64,000 bases of DNA from Caldicellulosiruptor bescii DSM 6725 (GTDB lineage: Bacteria; Bacillota; Thermoanaerobacteria; Caldicellulosiruptorales; Caldicellulosiruptoraceae). Under the pieces are notes generated by a model. It searched no databases, was not told the DNA's origin, and saw only the letters and a list, made by a program, of their open reading frames with translations. Shown here one piece after another: positions 53,836-63,814 of the stretch. Numbering within the stretch: the first letter of the stretch is position 1; each line of letters opens with the position of its first letter. A program made the translations under genes and the position numbers. The stretch covers positions 1,258,501 to 1,322,500 of the forward strand of contig NC_012034.1 in NCBI RefSeq assembly GCF_000022325.1, read 5' to 3'.

Positions 53836-55476
53836 ATGAAATTTTTAACTGCAGATGTATTAAAAGATATGTTAAAAGCTGCAAATAATTATTTAAAATT
53901 GCACATAGATAAGATAAACTCATTAAACGTCTTTCCAGTACCAGATGGTGACACAGGCACCAATATGTCTGCCACTCTTGACAGCAGCATAAAAGAAATA
54001 AATGGAAAGACTTTCGAAAATGTGGACAAACTTATGAATGCAGTTGCGTTTGGCAGCTTAAAAGGTGCACGCGGTAATTCTGGTGTTATTCTTTCTCAGC
54101 TTTTACGCGGATTTGCCAAAGAGCTAAAAGGCAAAGATGTTATAGATATACCAACATTTGTTGCTTGTTTAAAATCTGCGTCTGCAAGTGCTTACAAAGC
54201 AGTGATGAAGCCTACAGAAGGCACTATGCTCACAGTTGCACGCGGGATTGCAGAGGATGTTGAAAAAGAAGTGGCAGAAGGCATTGTGAGTGAAATAGAG
54301 GATTTGCTGGAAGTGTGTGTTTCAAGCGGGAAGAAGTGGCTTGCAAAGACACCAGAGATGCTTTCTATTTTAAAAGAGGCAAATGTAGTTGACAGTGGCG
54401 GTATGGGTCTTGTAATAATTTTTGAAGGGATGTATAAATTCTTAAAAGAAGGAATGGTATTTGAAGAGCCATCACAGCAGGAAGTTTATACAGTCCTCAC
54501 TTTTAAACCTGAAGATATTAAGTTTACTTACTGTACAGAGTTTTTTATTACCGGTTTGAAAAAGAATATTGAAAAAGAATTTAAGGAATATCTTGAGACA
54601 ATTGGTGATTCAATTATTGTAATCCAAGATGGCGACATTCTCAAAACACACGTTCACACAAATTCACCTGGCAAGGTAATAGAAAAGGCTTTGAAATATG
54701 GTGAGCTTATAAATATAAAGATTGATAATATGAAATATCAGCACCAGGAGTTTATAAGTAAAAGAGAAAACCATGAGACAGAACTTCAAACACAGGCTGA
54801 AGTTATTATAAAAGAATATGGTTTTGTAGCTGTATCACAAGGAGAAGGATTCAATGAAATATTAAAAGGCTTGGGTGTTGATTTTGTAATTGAAGGCGGA
54901 CAGACTATGAATCCAAGCGCTGAGGACTTTGTAAATGCTATAAAGAATGTACCAGCCAAAAATGTATTTATTTTCCCGAACAATAAAAACGTGATTATGT
55001 CAGCAGAGCTTTCTTTACAGCTTATTAATACAAATAAAAATATAGTGATTATGAAGACAACCAATATTCCTGAGTGCATTACTGCAATGATAAAGTTTGA
55101 TTTGAACAAGAGTATTGAAGAAAATATAAAGCTCATGCAGCAAGCTATAAACTCAGTAAAGGTTGTAGAAATAACTAAGGCAGTGAGAAATACAAAAATA
55201 AACGGGTTTGAGATTGAAGAAGGCGATTTTATAGGGATTTCCAAAAAGGAAATAATTGCATGTGACAAAGATATGTTAAAAGTAGCTTTGGCTTGTGTCG
55301 AAAAGATTGTTGATTCTACAACCCAGATTTTGAGTATTTACTATGGCAAAGGTGTAGCCTTAGAAGATATAGAGGTGCTTGTTAAAAACATACAAGAAAT
55401 ATACCCGAAAATTGACATTGAGAGCTATGAAAGTGGAAATGAAATTTATCAATTAATTATTGTAGCTGAGATGTGA
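53836..55476 (+). CDS. YloV/FakA-like DAK2 domain kinase
   Basis: This 546-residue protein begins with a DAK2 kinase domain: SLNVFPVPDGDTGTNMSAT and GARGNSGVILSQLLRG. The C-terminal half is of the FakA/YloV type. FakA phosphorylates fatty acids carried by FakB (DegV-like) proteins; none is encoded nearby. GAGGAGG precedes the ATG. recG follows after 7 nt. Confidence 0.92.
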   Translation: MKFLTADVLKDMLKAANNYLKLHIDKINSLNVFPVPDGDTGTNMSATLDSSIKEINGKTFENVDKLMNAVAFGSLKGARGNSGVILSQLLRGFAKELKGKDVIDIPTFVACLKSASASAYKAVMKPTEGTMLTVARGIAEDVEKEVAEGIVSEIEDLLEVCVSSGKKWLAKTPEMLSILKEANVVDSGGMGLVIIFEGMYKFLKEGMVFEEPSQQEVYTVLTFKPEDIKFTYCTEFFITGLKKNIEKEFKEYLETIGDSIIVIQDGDILKTHVHTNSPGKVIEKALKYGELINIKIDNMKYQHQEFISKRENHETELQTQAEVIIKEYGFVAVSQGEGFNEILKGLGVDFVIEGGQTMNPSAEDFVNAIKNVPAKNVFIFPNNKNVIMSAELSLQLINTNKNIVIMKTTNIPECITAMIKFDLNKSIEENIKLMQQAINSVKVVEITKAVRNTKINGFEIEEGDFIGISKKEIIACDKDMLKVALACVEKIVDSTTQILSIYYGKGVALEDIEVLVKNIQEIYPKIDIESYESGNEIYQLIIVAEM

Positions 55477-55483
55477 TGGTAAA

Positions 55484-57523
55484 ATGAATGTTCTTGAAAA
55501 AGACATAAGATTCTTAAAAGGTGTTGGAGAAAACAGAGAAAAGCTATTTAAAAAGCTGGGTATAAAAAAAGCCGAAGATTTGCTCTGGCACATACCCCGA
55601 AAATATCTTGATTATAGCAGGCTAAAGAAAATAAGAGAGCTTTGTGATGGTGAGATAGAGTCATTTGTTGCAAAGGTTGCAGGCAAACCTGTGGAGATAG
55701 AAACAAGGTCAGTAAAGATAATAAAAATTCCTGTTGAGGATAGTACCGGGGTTGTTACAACTGTATGGTTTAACCAGGACTATATAAAAAATGTTTTGAA
55801 AGAAGGAGAGGTTTTTTGCTTTTCTGGGAAGATTGAGAGAAAAGGCTTTTATATTGAAGTGAAAAATCCTGAATTTGAGAAATATGACCAACATCTTATT
55901 CATACAGGTAGGATTGTTCCTGTATATAATTCTACTGAAGGTCTTTCACAAAAGGTGATTAGAAATATTGTAAACAATCTTTTGCAGCAAGTTGATGGAA
56001 TGCTTATAGATATAATTCCGCCTTATATAAGGCAAAAATATAATTTGAGTGAAATCAATTTTGCAATAAAAAATATTCATTTTCCAGAAAACAAATTGAG
56101 TTTAGAACTTGCAAGGAAAAGGCTTGTGTTTGAAGAGTTTTATCTTCTTCAGCTTTCCCTTTTGCTTCTAAAAGAAAACATAGAAAAAAACGAAGGAATA
56201 AAAATTGAAAATGTGCAAAGTAGCTTAAAAGAGTTTGAAAAGCTTCTTCCGTTTGAGTTGACCGAGGCGCAAAAAAGAGTGCTGGCAGAGATTGCACAAG
56301 ATTTAGAAAGTACAAAACAGATGAACAGGCTTATCCAAGGCGATGTGGGTTGCGGAAAGACGGTTGTAGCTTTGGCAAGCGCGTATGCAACAATTAAAGC
56401 GGGATATCAGGTTGCACTAATGGCACCAACAGAGGTTTTAGCTTTGCAGCATTATAACGAATGTAAAAAATACTTTGATAATAAATTCAATGTAAGACTT
56501 CTAATTGGATCAACTCCAAAAAAAGAAAAGGAAATAATCTTAAAAGAGCTTGAACATGGACTTTGCAAAATGGTCATTGGAACCCATGCACTTATCCAAG
56601 ATGATGTAAAATTTAAAAACCTTGGCTTGGCAATTACTGATGAACAGCACAGATTTGGAGTTATCCAAAGGGTAGAGCTTACAAAAAAAGGAAGTTCACC
56701 GAACATTCTTGTTATGACAGCAACTCCAATACCCAGAACTTTGAGTTTGGTTTTGTATGGAGACCTTGATATTTCTATTATTGACCAGCTACCTCCCGGC
56801 AGAAAAAAAATTTTGACATACGCTGTTGATGAGAGTTTTCGCCAGCGTGTGTACAATTTCATAAAGAAACAGTTAAATGAAGGAAGGCAGGTTTACTGGA
56901 TATGTCCTCTGATTGAAGAGTCAGAAACTTTGAATGCAAAATCGGCGGTTGAATTTGCAAAATCTTTGAAAGAAGGATTTTTTAAAGACTACAATGTAGC
57001 TTGCTTACACGGAAAACTTTCTGTAAAAGAGAGAGACAAAATCTTAAATGATTTTAAAGATGGACACATTCATATATTAGTTTCAACTACAGTTGTCGAG
57101 GTTGGAATAAACGTTCCAAATGCCACAGTTATGGTGATTGAAAATGCTGAAAGATTTGGACTTGCCCAGCTGCATCAGCTTAGGGGGCGAGTTGGCAGAG
57201 GCGAGTACCAGTCGTACTGTATCTTGTTTAATCAAAGCGATTCAGAGATTGCCAAAAAAAGGATGATAGCTATAACAAGAAGTCAGAACGGGTTTGAAAT
57301 TGCTGAAATGGACCTAAAACTTCGAGGACCTGGTGATTTATTTGGAACAAAACAACATGGTATCATGAACTTTAAAGTAGCCGATATCATAAATGATATG
57401 GATATTTTAAAGCAAGCAAGAATTGCTGCAGAAGAAACCATTAGACTTAATCTTGTTGATAATAAACTTTTAGAGAAAATCAATAAACAATTTTACAATA
57501 ATATAGAAAATATTGGCCTTTAA
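55484..57523 (+). CDS. recG: ATP-dependent DNA helicase RecG
   Basis: RecG drives branch migration and fork reversal in repair. The 679-residue protein has an N-terminal wedge domain, Walker A GDVGCGKT, the DEQH box (ITDEQHRFG) and MTATPIPRT. Motif VI is QLRGRVGRGE. Length and gene order (asp23-yloV-recG) are normal. The ribosome site before the ATG is weak, which suggests coupling to the upstream gene. Confidence 0.97.
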   Translation: MNVLEKDIRFLKGVGENREKLFKKLGIKKAEDLLWHIPRKYLDYSRLKKIRELCDGEIESFVAKVAGKPVEIETRSVKIIKIPVEDSTGVVTTVWFNQDYIKNVLKEGEVFCFSGKIERKGFYIEVKNPEFEKYDQHLIHTGRIVPVYNSTEGLSQKVIRNIVNNLLQQVDGMLIDIIPPYIRQKYNLSEINFAIKNIHFPENKLSLELARKRLVFEEFYLLQLSLLLLKENIEKNEGIKIENVQSSLKEFEKLLPFELTEAQKRVLAEIAQDLESTKQMNRLIQGDVGCGKTVVALASAYATIKAGYQVALMAPTEVLALQHYNECKKYFDNKFNVRLLIGSTPKKEKEIILKELEHGLCKMVIGTHALIQDDVKFKNLGLAITDEQHRFGVIQRVELTKKGSSPNILVMTATPIPRTLSLVLYGDLDISIIDQLPPGRKKILTYAVDESFRQRVYNFIKKQLNEGRQVYWICPLIEESETLNAKSAVEFAKSLKEGFFKDYNVACLHGKLSVKERDKILNDFKDGHIHILVSTTVVEVGINVPNATVMVIENAERFGLAQLHQLRGRVGRGEYQSYCILFNQSDSEIAKKRMIAITRSQNGFEIAEMDLKLRGPGDLFGTKQHGIMNFKVADIINDMDILKQARIAAEETIRLNLVDNKLLEKINKQFYNNIENIGL

Positions 57524-57620
57524 CCCTTTTCAAATATTTCTTGTTATAATTTTTTTAAAAGTGAGCATATTAATATAGTGAAAAAAGAAAAGTCTCAAAC
57601 AAAAAAGGGGGTTGAAGGCC

Positions 57621-57818
57621 ATGGCAAGAAATAGAAAGCTTGTTCCGGAAGCAACTAAGGCTCTTGACCAATTAAAGGCAGAGGTAGCAAGCTCAATTGG
57701 TGTTCAGTTGAAACCAGGTTACAACGGTGATTTGACAGCAAAACAGGCAGGTTCAATTGGTGGTTATATGGTAAAGAGAATGATTCAGGATTATGAAAAT
57801 AGAGCAGCAGGCAAATAA
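57621..57818 (+). CDS. Alpha/beta-type small acid-soluble spore protein
   Basis: The 65-residue protein has the SASP blocks KLVPEATKALDQLKAEVASS and GDLTAKQAGSIGGYMVKRMI. These proteins coat spore DNA and protect it from UV. It marks the organism as a spore former or descended from one. ATG at 57621 follows AAAGGGGGTTG. A strong terminator follows. Confidence 0.95.
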   Translation: MARNRKLVPEATKALDQLKAEVASSIGVQLKPGYNGDLTAKQAGSIGGYMVKRMIQDYENRAAGK

Positions 57819-57842
57819 CCCCGCGAGGTGTTTAAAATTTAC

Positions 57843-57887
57843 CAACAACGAAGGGACTTTTTGAGTCTCTTCGTTGTTGTTTTTTTA
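57843..57887 (+). terminator. Terminator of the spore protein gene
   Basis: CAACAACGAAG pairs with CTTCGTTGTTG, with further inner pairing, followed by TTTTTTT. Confidence 0.92.
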
Positions 57888-57941
57888 GAGGGATTTTTAT
57901 ATAATCAATATATAAACAAATTGTAAGAAGTTGCTTAAAAA

Positions 57942-58496
57942 ATGAGGGTTATAAGTGGTCAGCAAAAAGGTAGAAAATTAAAAAGTGCAAATATTGAAGG
58001 GTTAAGACCCACATCAGATAGAGTAAAAGAAGCTATTTTTAATATGATAGCACCTTTTTTGAATAAAAACCTTATTGTAGCTGATTTTTTTGCAGGGACG
58101 GGAAATGTAGGGATTGAGTTTTTGTCAAGAGGTGTCAGAGAAGTTACATTTGTTGAAAAAGATGTGAGGTGCATTAATCTAATAAAGGAAAACCTTAAAA
58201 ATTTGGATTTGTTGAAAAGGGCAAGGATAATAAAAGGTGATGTAATAAGATTTTTAAAGTCTAAAAACTGTCCAGTATTTGATATTATCTTTTTAGACCC
58301 GCCGTACAAGTCTGGTTATGCAAAAGAGTGTATTTCTGAAATAATAGAAAATAACAGAATAAGTGAAAATGGTCTTATAATTGTTGAATCTAATTTAGAG
58401 TTTCGATATGAAGATGAAAACCTTTCTATTTTGAGAGAGAGAGAATATGGTGATACTAAAATTACAATTTTCTGTTTTGGGGGTAAAAGAAGTTGA
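57942..58496 (+). CDS. rsmD: 16S rRNA (guanine966-N2)-methyltransferase RsmD
   Basis: The 184 residues begin [15 protein letters not shown]. They contain the SAM loop [17 protein letters not shown] and the catalytic LDPPYKSG. The stop codon overlaps the coaD TTG start. rsmD-coaD is a widely kept pair. Confidence 0.96.
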   Translation: MRVISGQQKGRKLKSANIEGLRPTSDRVKEAIFNMIAPFLNKNLIVADFFAGTGNVGIEFLSRGVREVTFVEKDVRCINLIKENLKNLDLLKRARIIKGDVIRFLKSKNCPVFDIIFLDPPYKSGYAKECISEIIENNRISENGLIIVESNLEFRYEDENLSILREREYGDTKITIFCFGGKRS

Positions 58497-58996
58497 AAAT
58501 AGGAGTATATCCAGGAAGTTTTGACCCTGTTACAAATGGTCATCTTGATATAATTGAAAGGGCTTCGAAAATTTTTGATAAATTAATTGTGGCTGTTCTG
58601 GTCAATCCAAATAAAACACCTGTGTTTGACATTGAAGAGAGGGTTGAACTTTTAAAAGAGACAACAGAACATTTGCCGAACGTTGAGGTAAAAGCTTTTA
58701 AAGGTCTTTTAATTGATTTCATGAAACAAGAAAATGCTAAGGTTATAGTAAAGGGATTGAGGGCAGTATCCGATTTTGAATATGAATTTCAGATGGCACT
58801 TTTGAACAAAAAACTTGAACCTTCGATTGAAACAATTTTTATGATGACAAACAGCAAGTATTCATACCTCAGTTCAAGTATGGTTAAAGAAGTTGCTAGA
58901 TTTGGAGGGTGCATAGAAGACTTAGTTCCTGAAAAGATCGCTAAAAAGGTAATGAAAAAGTTGAATAAGAAATATACGGAAATGGAGGAAAAATAA
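58493..58996 (+). CDS. coaD: Pantetheine-phosphate adenylyltransferase
   Basis: CoaD makes dephospho-CoA from phosphopantetheine and ATP. The 167 residues have [16 protein letters not shown] (the nucleotidyltransferase HxGH-like motif) and the [17 protein letters not shown] loop. It begins with TTG at 58493. GGGGG lies upstream in rsmD. Confidence 0.97.
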   Translation: MKIGVYPGSFDPVTNGHLDIIERASKIFDKLIVAVLVNPNKTPVFDIEERVELLKETTEHLPNVEVKAFKGLLIDFMKQENAKVIVKGLRAVSDFEYEFQMALLNKKLEPSIETIFMMTNSKYSYLSSSMVKEVARFGGCIEDLVPEKIAKKVMKKLNKKYTEMEEK

Positions 58997-58999
58997 GTA

Positions 59000-59458
59000 A
59001 TGAGTGAACTGAGTATATTGGAGCTTTTAGAGAGAATGGAGGAAATAATAGAAAATAGCAAATCAATACCGTTTACATCAAAGGTTATGGTAGAAAAGGA
59101 TGAACTATTAGAGATAATAAAAGAAATAAGGCTTTTGCTGCCGCAGGAACTTTCTCAAGTCAAGTGGGCAAAGGAAGAGAGGAAGAAGATTTTAGAGAGA
59201 GCTCAGAAGGAAGCAGAAGCAATCATAAATGATGCAGAGAGCAAGGTAAAAGGGCTTGTAGATGAGACAGAGATTGTCAAATTAGCAGAGAAGAGGGCAG
59301 AGGAGATTATCCAAAAAGCAAAAGAACATGCAAAAGAGTATAGACTCATGGCCCAGAGTTATACCATTGAGCTTTTGGAACAGACAAAGAAAACAATTGA
59401 AAATATTGTAAAAGAACTAAATGACAATATTGACCAAATTAGGCAGAAAAACTCATAG
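59000..59458 (+). CDS. Coiled-coil protein of unknown function
   Basis: This 152-residue protein is highly charged and mostly helical. A long heptad-like stretch runs from about residue 60 to the end (ERAQKEAEAIINDAESK). It resembles DivIVA-like or V-ATPase subunit E/H-like coiled coils, but no motif decides. The ATG follows GGAGG within four bases of the coaD stop. Its end overlaps the converging ylbJ gene by 6 nt. Confidence 0.65.
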   Translation: MSELSILELLERMEEIIENSKSIPFTSKVMVEKDELLEIIKEIRLLLPQELSQVKWAKEERKKILERAQKEAEAIINDAESKVKGLVDETEIVKLAEKRAEEIIQKAKEHAKEYRLMAQSYTIELLEQTKKTIENIVKELNDNIDQIRQKNS

Positions 59459-60430
59459 CGATAAAATTATAAAAATTAAAGTAATGAGAGCTGTAGATAA
59501 AGCACACTGAATTAATTTTCCAATAATATAGTGGAAAGATTGCAAACCTGCTGCACTCAAAAAGGATATTGTTTGAAAGTGTACCGAAAGTCCGCCCCAG
59601 GAAATAATGAGTTCAGATGCTATCAATTTTTGCCAGACAGGAAGAGGGTTTGTATTAATCTGTACACAGCCGTTTGTTATTTCAAAAAATCCGTATAAAA
59701 GTCCTTTTACTAAAGTAGCATCTGCACCTACAAATTTAAAGAGATTACATATTAAATGATAAATTTTAAAATAGTCGAGGATGTTATTTAAATTAAAAAA
59801 GAGAGTTATAAAGCCCCCTATAATAAGTATGGACTCAATTGAATCTTTTACGGATTTTGATAAAACCTTGCCAATATCAAAATTTAAAGGTTTGTAAAGT
59901 TCTGAAGCTGCCAGTATTTCACTTTGTGCAAATCGAGAAGTACAAAAAGCTATTATCAAACTTGCGAGTATATGGGCAAAAAATAGGATATATCCATACT
60001 TTTTAGAACTGAGCAGATTGATTCCAACCGTTCCAATGATAAAAAGAGGTCCAGAGTTGTTAACAAAATAAAGGAGCCTTACAGCTTCGTTTTTACTGAT
60101 TAATTTTTGGCTATATAAGTTACATACCATCTTGCTACCGACTGGATATCCGGTTAGCATTCCTATTATCATTGCTAAAAACCCATTTGATGAAAGTTTG
60201 AATATCTTTTTGGAGGGCAAAAAGAAGATGTTTGAAATATGGCTTATTAGTTTTGATTCTACAAGTACATTTATAACCAAAAAGTATGGAAAGAGAGAAG
60301 GCAGGACTTTTTCCCACCATATGATTACTGATTTTGTTGTTGACTGAATGATAAGTTGAGGCTTTAAAAACATAGATAAAAAATAAAGTATACATAATAT
60401 TATTACGGTAAAGTTAAATATCTCTCTCAA
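59453..60430 (-). CDS. ylbJ: Sporulation integral membrane protein YlbJ
   Basis: This 325-residue protein has about eight helices with gate-like motifs. Key pieces are IGMLTGYPVGSKMVCNLY, FVNNSGPLFIIGTVGI and the second-half repeat LLYGFFEITNGC. In Bacillus YlbJ is needed for spore cortex formation. It converges on the coiled-coil gene and is divergent from the patatin-like gene. Confidence 0.9.
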   Translation of the reverse strand: MREIFNFTVIILCILYFLSMFLKPQLIIQSTTKSVIIWWEKVLPSLFPYFLVINVLVESKLISHISNIFFLPSKKIFKLSSNGFLAMIIGMLTGYPVGSKMVCNLYSQKLISKNEAVRLLYFVNNSGPLFIIGTVGINLLSSKKYGYILFFAHILASLIIAFCTSRFAQSEILAASELYKPLNFDIGKVLSKSVKDSIESILIIGGFITLFFNLNNILDYFKIYHLICNLFKFVGADATLVKGLLYGFFEITNGCVQINTNPLPVWQKLIASELIISWGGLSVHFQTISFLSAAGLQSFHYIIGKLIQCALSTALITLIFIILSL

Positions 60431-60497
60431 GTGCTCTGCTCCAATACATATTTAAATGGTATTCTACTTAAAATATTATTGCTGTATGGAGGGTAAA

Positions 60498-61256
60498 ATG
60501 AAAAAAGTTTCGCTTGCACTTGGTTCTGGTGCAATGAGAGGATTTGCACACATAGGGGTTATAGAAGTGCTGGAAAAGGAGTTTAAATTTGAAGCTTTTT
60601 CAGGTTCAAGCATTGGTGCTGTTATTGGCGCATTTTACTGTCTTGGATATGACCTTGGTCTTATATATAAGGTAGCAAAACAAATAAGAAATGACGTACT
60701 CATAGATTTTAAAGTAAGTAAAAATGCTCTCATTTCAGGTAAAAATATTGAAGAGATTTTAAAGCTTTTTTTGAGAGATAAAAGGTTTTCGGATTTGAAA
60801 TATCCGTTTTATGTTGTTGCAACAGACCTTTTAAAAGGTGAGCAGGTGGTCTTCAGCGAGGGAAGTTTATATGATGCTGTAAGAAGCAGCATATCCATTC
60901 CGGGGGTTCTTCCACCGTATAAAATAGGGGATACTGTGCTGGTTGATGGAGCGGTAGTAGACAAAGTGCCGGGAAAGGTTTTAAAAGAAAATGGTTGCGA
61001 GTTCGTAGTTGGTGTGGATGTTTCAGGTAAAAGTTCGCTCAAAGAACCTAAAAATATCTTTGAAATGATAATGACTACCATTGATATTATGGGTGAAGAG
61101 ATACTCAGACTTAAGCAGAGGTACTTTGATTACCTCATAAAAATTAATCTTGAAGATATAAATCCATATACCCTTGCTGATGTAGAGAAGGCGTATCAAA
61201 GAGGAAAGAAAAGGGCAGAAGAGGAGTTAGAAAACTTAAAGAATTTAGCTTCTTGA
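60498..61256 (+). CDS. Patatin-like phospholipase family protein
   Basis: This 252-residue protein has the oxyanion loop GSGAMRGFAHIG (9-20), the nucleophile Ser38 in GSSIG and the Asp in VDGAVVD. It probably hydrolyses lipid esters at the membrane. ATG at 60498 follows TGGAGGG; a longer reading from 60456 overlaps the promoter area. It corresponds to the ylbK position next to ylbJ and ylbM-type genes. Its end overlaps tmcAL tail-to-tail by 12 nt. Confidence 0.9.
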   Translation: MKKVSLALGSGAMRGFAHIGVIEVLEKEFKFEAFSGSSIGAVIGAFYCLGYDLGLIYKVAKQIRNDVLIDFKVSKNALISGKNIEEILKLFLRDKRFSDLKYPFYVVATDLLKGEQVVFSEGSLYDAVRSSISIPGVLPPYKIGDTVLVDGAVVDKVPGKVLKENGCEFVVGVDVSGKSSLKEPKNIFEMIMTTIDIMGEEILRLKQRYFDYLIKINLEDINPYTLADVEKAYQRGKKRAEEELENLKNLAS

Positions 61257-62447
61257 ACTGATATAGATAGGAGATGATTTAAATTCTGTCTGCAGATATT
61301 TGTGAAAATCTTTATATTGCAGGGCATGCAGCATTGAAGATCTTATTTCAAGTTCAAGAAGCTCTTTGTATTGAGGGTTTTTTAACCACTGCTGATTTAG
61401 TTTTGTGATGTACTCAATTTTGTCTTTTATCTTATTTAAATATTCTTTTCCTTTATAGTTGAATCCCAAAACTCTCACATAAGGTGTAATGGAAAGAAGA
61501 GCTTTTTGGTCAAAATTGTTTCTCACAATAGCGTGTATGAATATTCTCTGAAGTCTTGTAAGGGTATATCTTTTAGTTTTTACATTCTCAAGAAGATTTT
61601 TAGCTGATGGAGAATTGAAAATATACTTTTCAAATCTATTTTCAAGCCCTTCTTTGACATCAATTTTGTTCTTCAGAAAATCTGGTACAACGATAGCGTT
61701 GTAGATAAAGAGCTTAAAGTAATCCTCAAGAATTACAGGTCCTCTTCCGCTTTCAAATTCTTCTAAAAGTATTTCATAAGAAACAGATGGCATTTTATTT
61801 TTGATTGCATGGAGGTTATTTATGTTTCTTCTTATAGCAGTAGCTGAAGCGTATGTGTCTTGTGTGAGGTTGGGGTCATTATAAGAGGCACCTATCCTTC
61901 TTATAGTAAATGGTTCAATCTTTGAATTTAGCCTATAAATCCATTTGATATATTCAATTCCAAGTATGTTGTTAGAGGAAAATTCAATATTGGTTTTGCA
62001 TGTTTTTATAAGAGCAAGTTCACGAGCTTTTGGGAAGGAATACCCTTCTTTCAAATAACTTTTCAAACTTGACTTAAAATCATCTTCTTCAAATGCTAAA
62101 TGTTTAGCAGTTTCTTTAAGCTTGTCTATATCACCACATTCTGAGCCAAAAACAATAAAGTCAACACCAAGCTGGTTTAAAATGGATATTGCACCATATG
62201 CGAATATTTCAGCACTATTGCAGGCATATGCGAATGGAAGCTCAAAGATGACATCTACCCCGTTTAAAATAGCCATCTTTGTCCTTGCCCATTTATTTAC
62301 AATTGCAGGTTCTCCTCTTTGAATAAAGTTACCGCTCATTACGCCCACAACTATGTCTGCATTTGTTATTTCTCTTGTCTTTTGCAAATGGTATAAGTGT
62401 CCATTGTGAAAAGGGTTATATTCTACTATAATACCAGCAACTCTCAT
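61245..62447 (-). CDS. tmcAL: tRNA(Met) cytidine acetate ligase (YlbM)
   Basis: TmcAL acetylates C34 of elongator tRNA-Met with acetate and ATP. The 400 residues begin MRVAGIIVEYNPFHNGHLYHL, a nucleotidyltransferase HxGH site, followed by GVMSGNFIQRGEPAIVNKWA. Length is normal. It is transcribed away from the acyl-CoA dehydrogenase gene. Confidence 0.94.
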   Translation of the reverse strand: MRVAGIIVEYNPFHNGHLYHLQKTREITNADIVVGVMSGNFIQRGEPAIVNKWARTKMAILNGVDVIFELPFAYACNSAEIFAYGAISILNQLGVDFIVFGSECGDIDKLKETAKHLAFEEDDFKSSLKSYLKEGYSFPKARELALIKTCKTNIEFSSNNILGIEYIKWIYRLNSKIEPFTIRRIGASYNDPNLTQDTYASATAIRRNINNLHAIKNKMPSVSYEILLEEFESGRGPVILEDYFKLFIYNAIVVPDFLKNKIDVKEGLENRFEKYIFNSPSAKNLLENVKTKRYTLTRLQRIFIHAIVRNNFDQKALLSITPYVRVLGFNYKGKEYLNKIKDKIEYITKLNQQWLKNPQYKELLELEIRSSMLHALQYKDFHKYLQTEFKSSPIYISSRS

Positions 62448-62564
62448 TTTGTAACCCTTCCTCAGGACAGTTTTTTATATGAAGTATGATATCAAAAAAT
62501 AGTCACAAAATACAATAATTATTGTTACTAAATAAACTCAATAATGCAAAAATTGTATGAATGT

Positions 62565-62594
62565 TTGACAATAAAGAATTTCATCTGATAAACT
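62565..62594 (+). promoter_or_regulatory. Promoter of the acyl-CoA dehydrogenase-etf operon
   Basis: TTGACA at 62565-62570 and TAAACT at 62589-62594 are 18 bp apart. It lies inside the longest open frame, which supports the later GTG start of the gene. Confidence 0.6.
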
Positions 62595-62635
62595 ATGAAG
62601 AAGGATACTGCAAAAGTAGGAGGCGAATTTTTAAG

Positions 62636-63781
62636 GTGGAATATTTTTTAAGTGAAGAACAAAAGATTATAAAGAAACTTGCAAAAAGGATTTCAGATGA
62701 ATACGTGTCAAAGGTTGCAATAAAATATGACAAAGAAGGCATATTTCCAAGAGATATATTGGACCTTTTAGCATACACAGAGCTCACTGGTGTATACATT
62801 CCTAAAGAGTACGGTGGGTTTGGTGGCGGTGTTATGGAAATGTGCCTTGTTGTAGAAGAGCTTTCAAGAAATTGTGCAGGTGTTGCGGTATCATACGCTG
62901 CAACAGCTCTGGGTGCATATCCCATAATTCTTTATGGTAAAGAAGAACAAAAGGAAAAGTATTTACCTAAGATAGCAAAAGGAGAGTTGATAGCCGCGTT
63001 TGCATTGACAGAAGCTGATGCTGGAAGCGATGTGAGCAGTATAAAGACAACTGCAGAGAAAAAAGGAGATTATTATATTTTAAATGGCAGCAAGCACTGG
63101 ATAACAAACGGCGGTGAAGCTGACGTGTATGTGGTTTTTGCAGTGACCGATAAATCAAAAGGACCACGCGGAATTTCAGCTTTCATTATAGAAAAGGGAT
63201 ATGAAGGGTTTTATTGCGGTAAAAAAGAGGACAAGATGGGCATAAGAGCATCTTCTACCACAGAACTTATATTTGAAGATTGTAAAGTGCCCAAGGAAAA
63301 TATTTTAGGTCGTGAAGGGACAGGATTTATTATTGCAATGAAGACGTTTGACAGGACACGACCTGGAGTGGCTGCAATGGCTGTTGGGATTGCTCAAGGT
63401 GCTTATGAGCATGCAATCAGATATGCAAAAGAAAGAGTCCAGTTCGGACAACCTCTTTCATCCTTTCAGGCAATTCAGCATATGCTTGCTGACATGTACA
63501 TAAACATCGAAGCTGCAAGATCTCTGCTTTATTCAACATGCCGAATGATTGATAGTGGTGCAAAGGATTTTTCAAAGGAATCTTCAGCGTGCAAAGTTTT
63601 TGCATCTGATGTTGCTATGAAGGTCACTACTGATGCCGTTCAAATTATGGGTGGAAATGGATATGTTAAAGACTATCCGGTTGAAAAGATGATGAGGGAT
63701 GCTAAAGTGACTCAGATATTTGAAGGAGCAAATCAAATTCAGAGAAATATTATTGCCTCTGAAATCATAAAAGAGTATTAA
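62636..63781 (+). CDS. Acyl-CoA dehydrogenase
   Basis: This protein of about 381 residues is an FAD acyl-CoA dehydrogenase of the short-chain/butyryl type. Family blocks are [30 protein letters not shown] and [20 protein letters not shown]. The catalytic Glu fits [12 protein letters not shown] at 62636 follows TAGGAGGCG and gives the usual N-terminus [16 protein letters not shown]. etfB follows after 33 nt, so it is an electron-bifurcation-type or simple Etf-linked pair. The substrate is not certain. Confidence 0.9.
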   Translation: MEYFLSEEQKIIKKLAKRISDEYVSKVAIKYDKEGIFPRDILDLLAYTELTGVYIPKEYGGFGGGVMEMCLVVEELSRNCAGVAVSYAATALGAYPIILYGKEEQKEKYLPKIAKGELIAAFALTEADAGSDVSSIKTTAEKKGDYYILNGSKHWITNGGEADVYVVFAVTDKSKGPRGISAFIIEKGYEGFYCGKKEDKMGIRASSTTELIFEDCKVPKENILGREGTGFIIAMKTFDRTRPGVAAMAVGIAQGAYEHAIRYAKERVQFGQPLSSFQAIQHMLADMYINIEAARSLLYSTCRMIDSGAKDFSKESSACKVFASDVAMKVTTDAVQIMGGNGYVKDYPVEKMMRDAKVTQIFEGANQIQRNIIASEIIKEY

Positions 63782-63814
63782 AATCCTAAAGACTTGAGGA
63801 GGAGTTTTTGAAAG

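Noticed and set aside
62553-62571. TTGT...ACAA sequence resembling a Rex operator before the acyl-CoA dehydrogenase gene
   Set aside because: The half-sites are not symmetric and the spacing is one base too long for a Rex site (18 bp expected).
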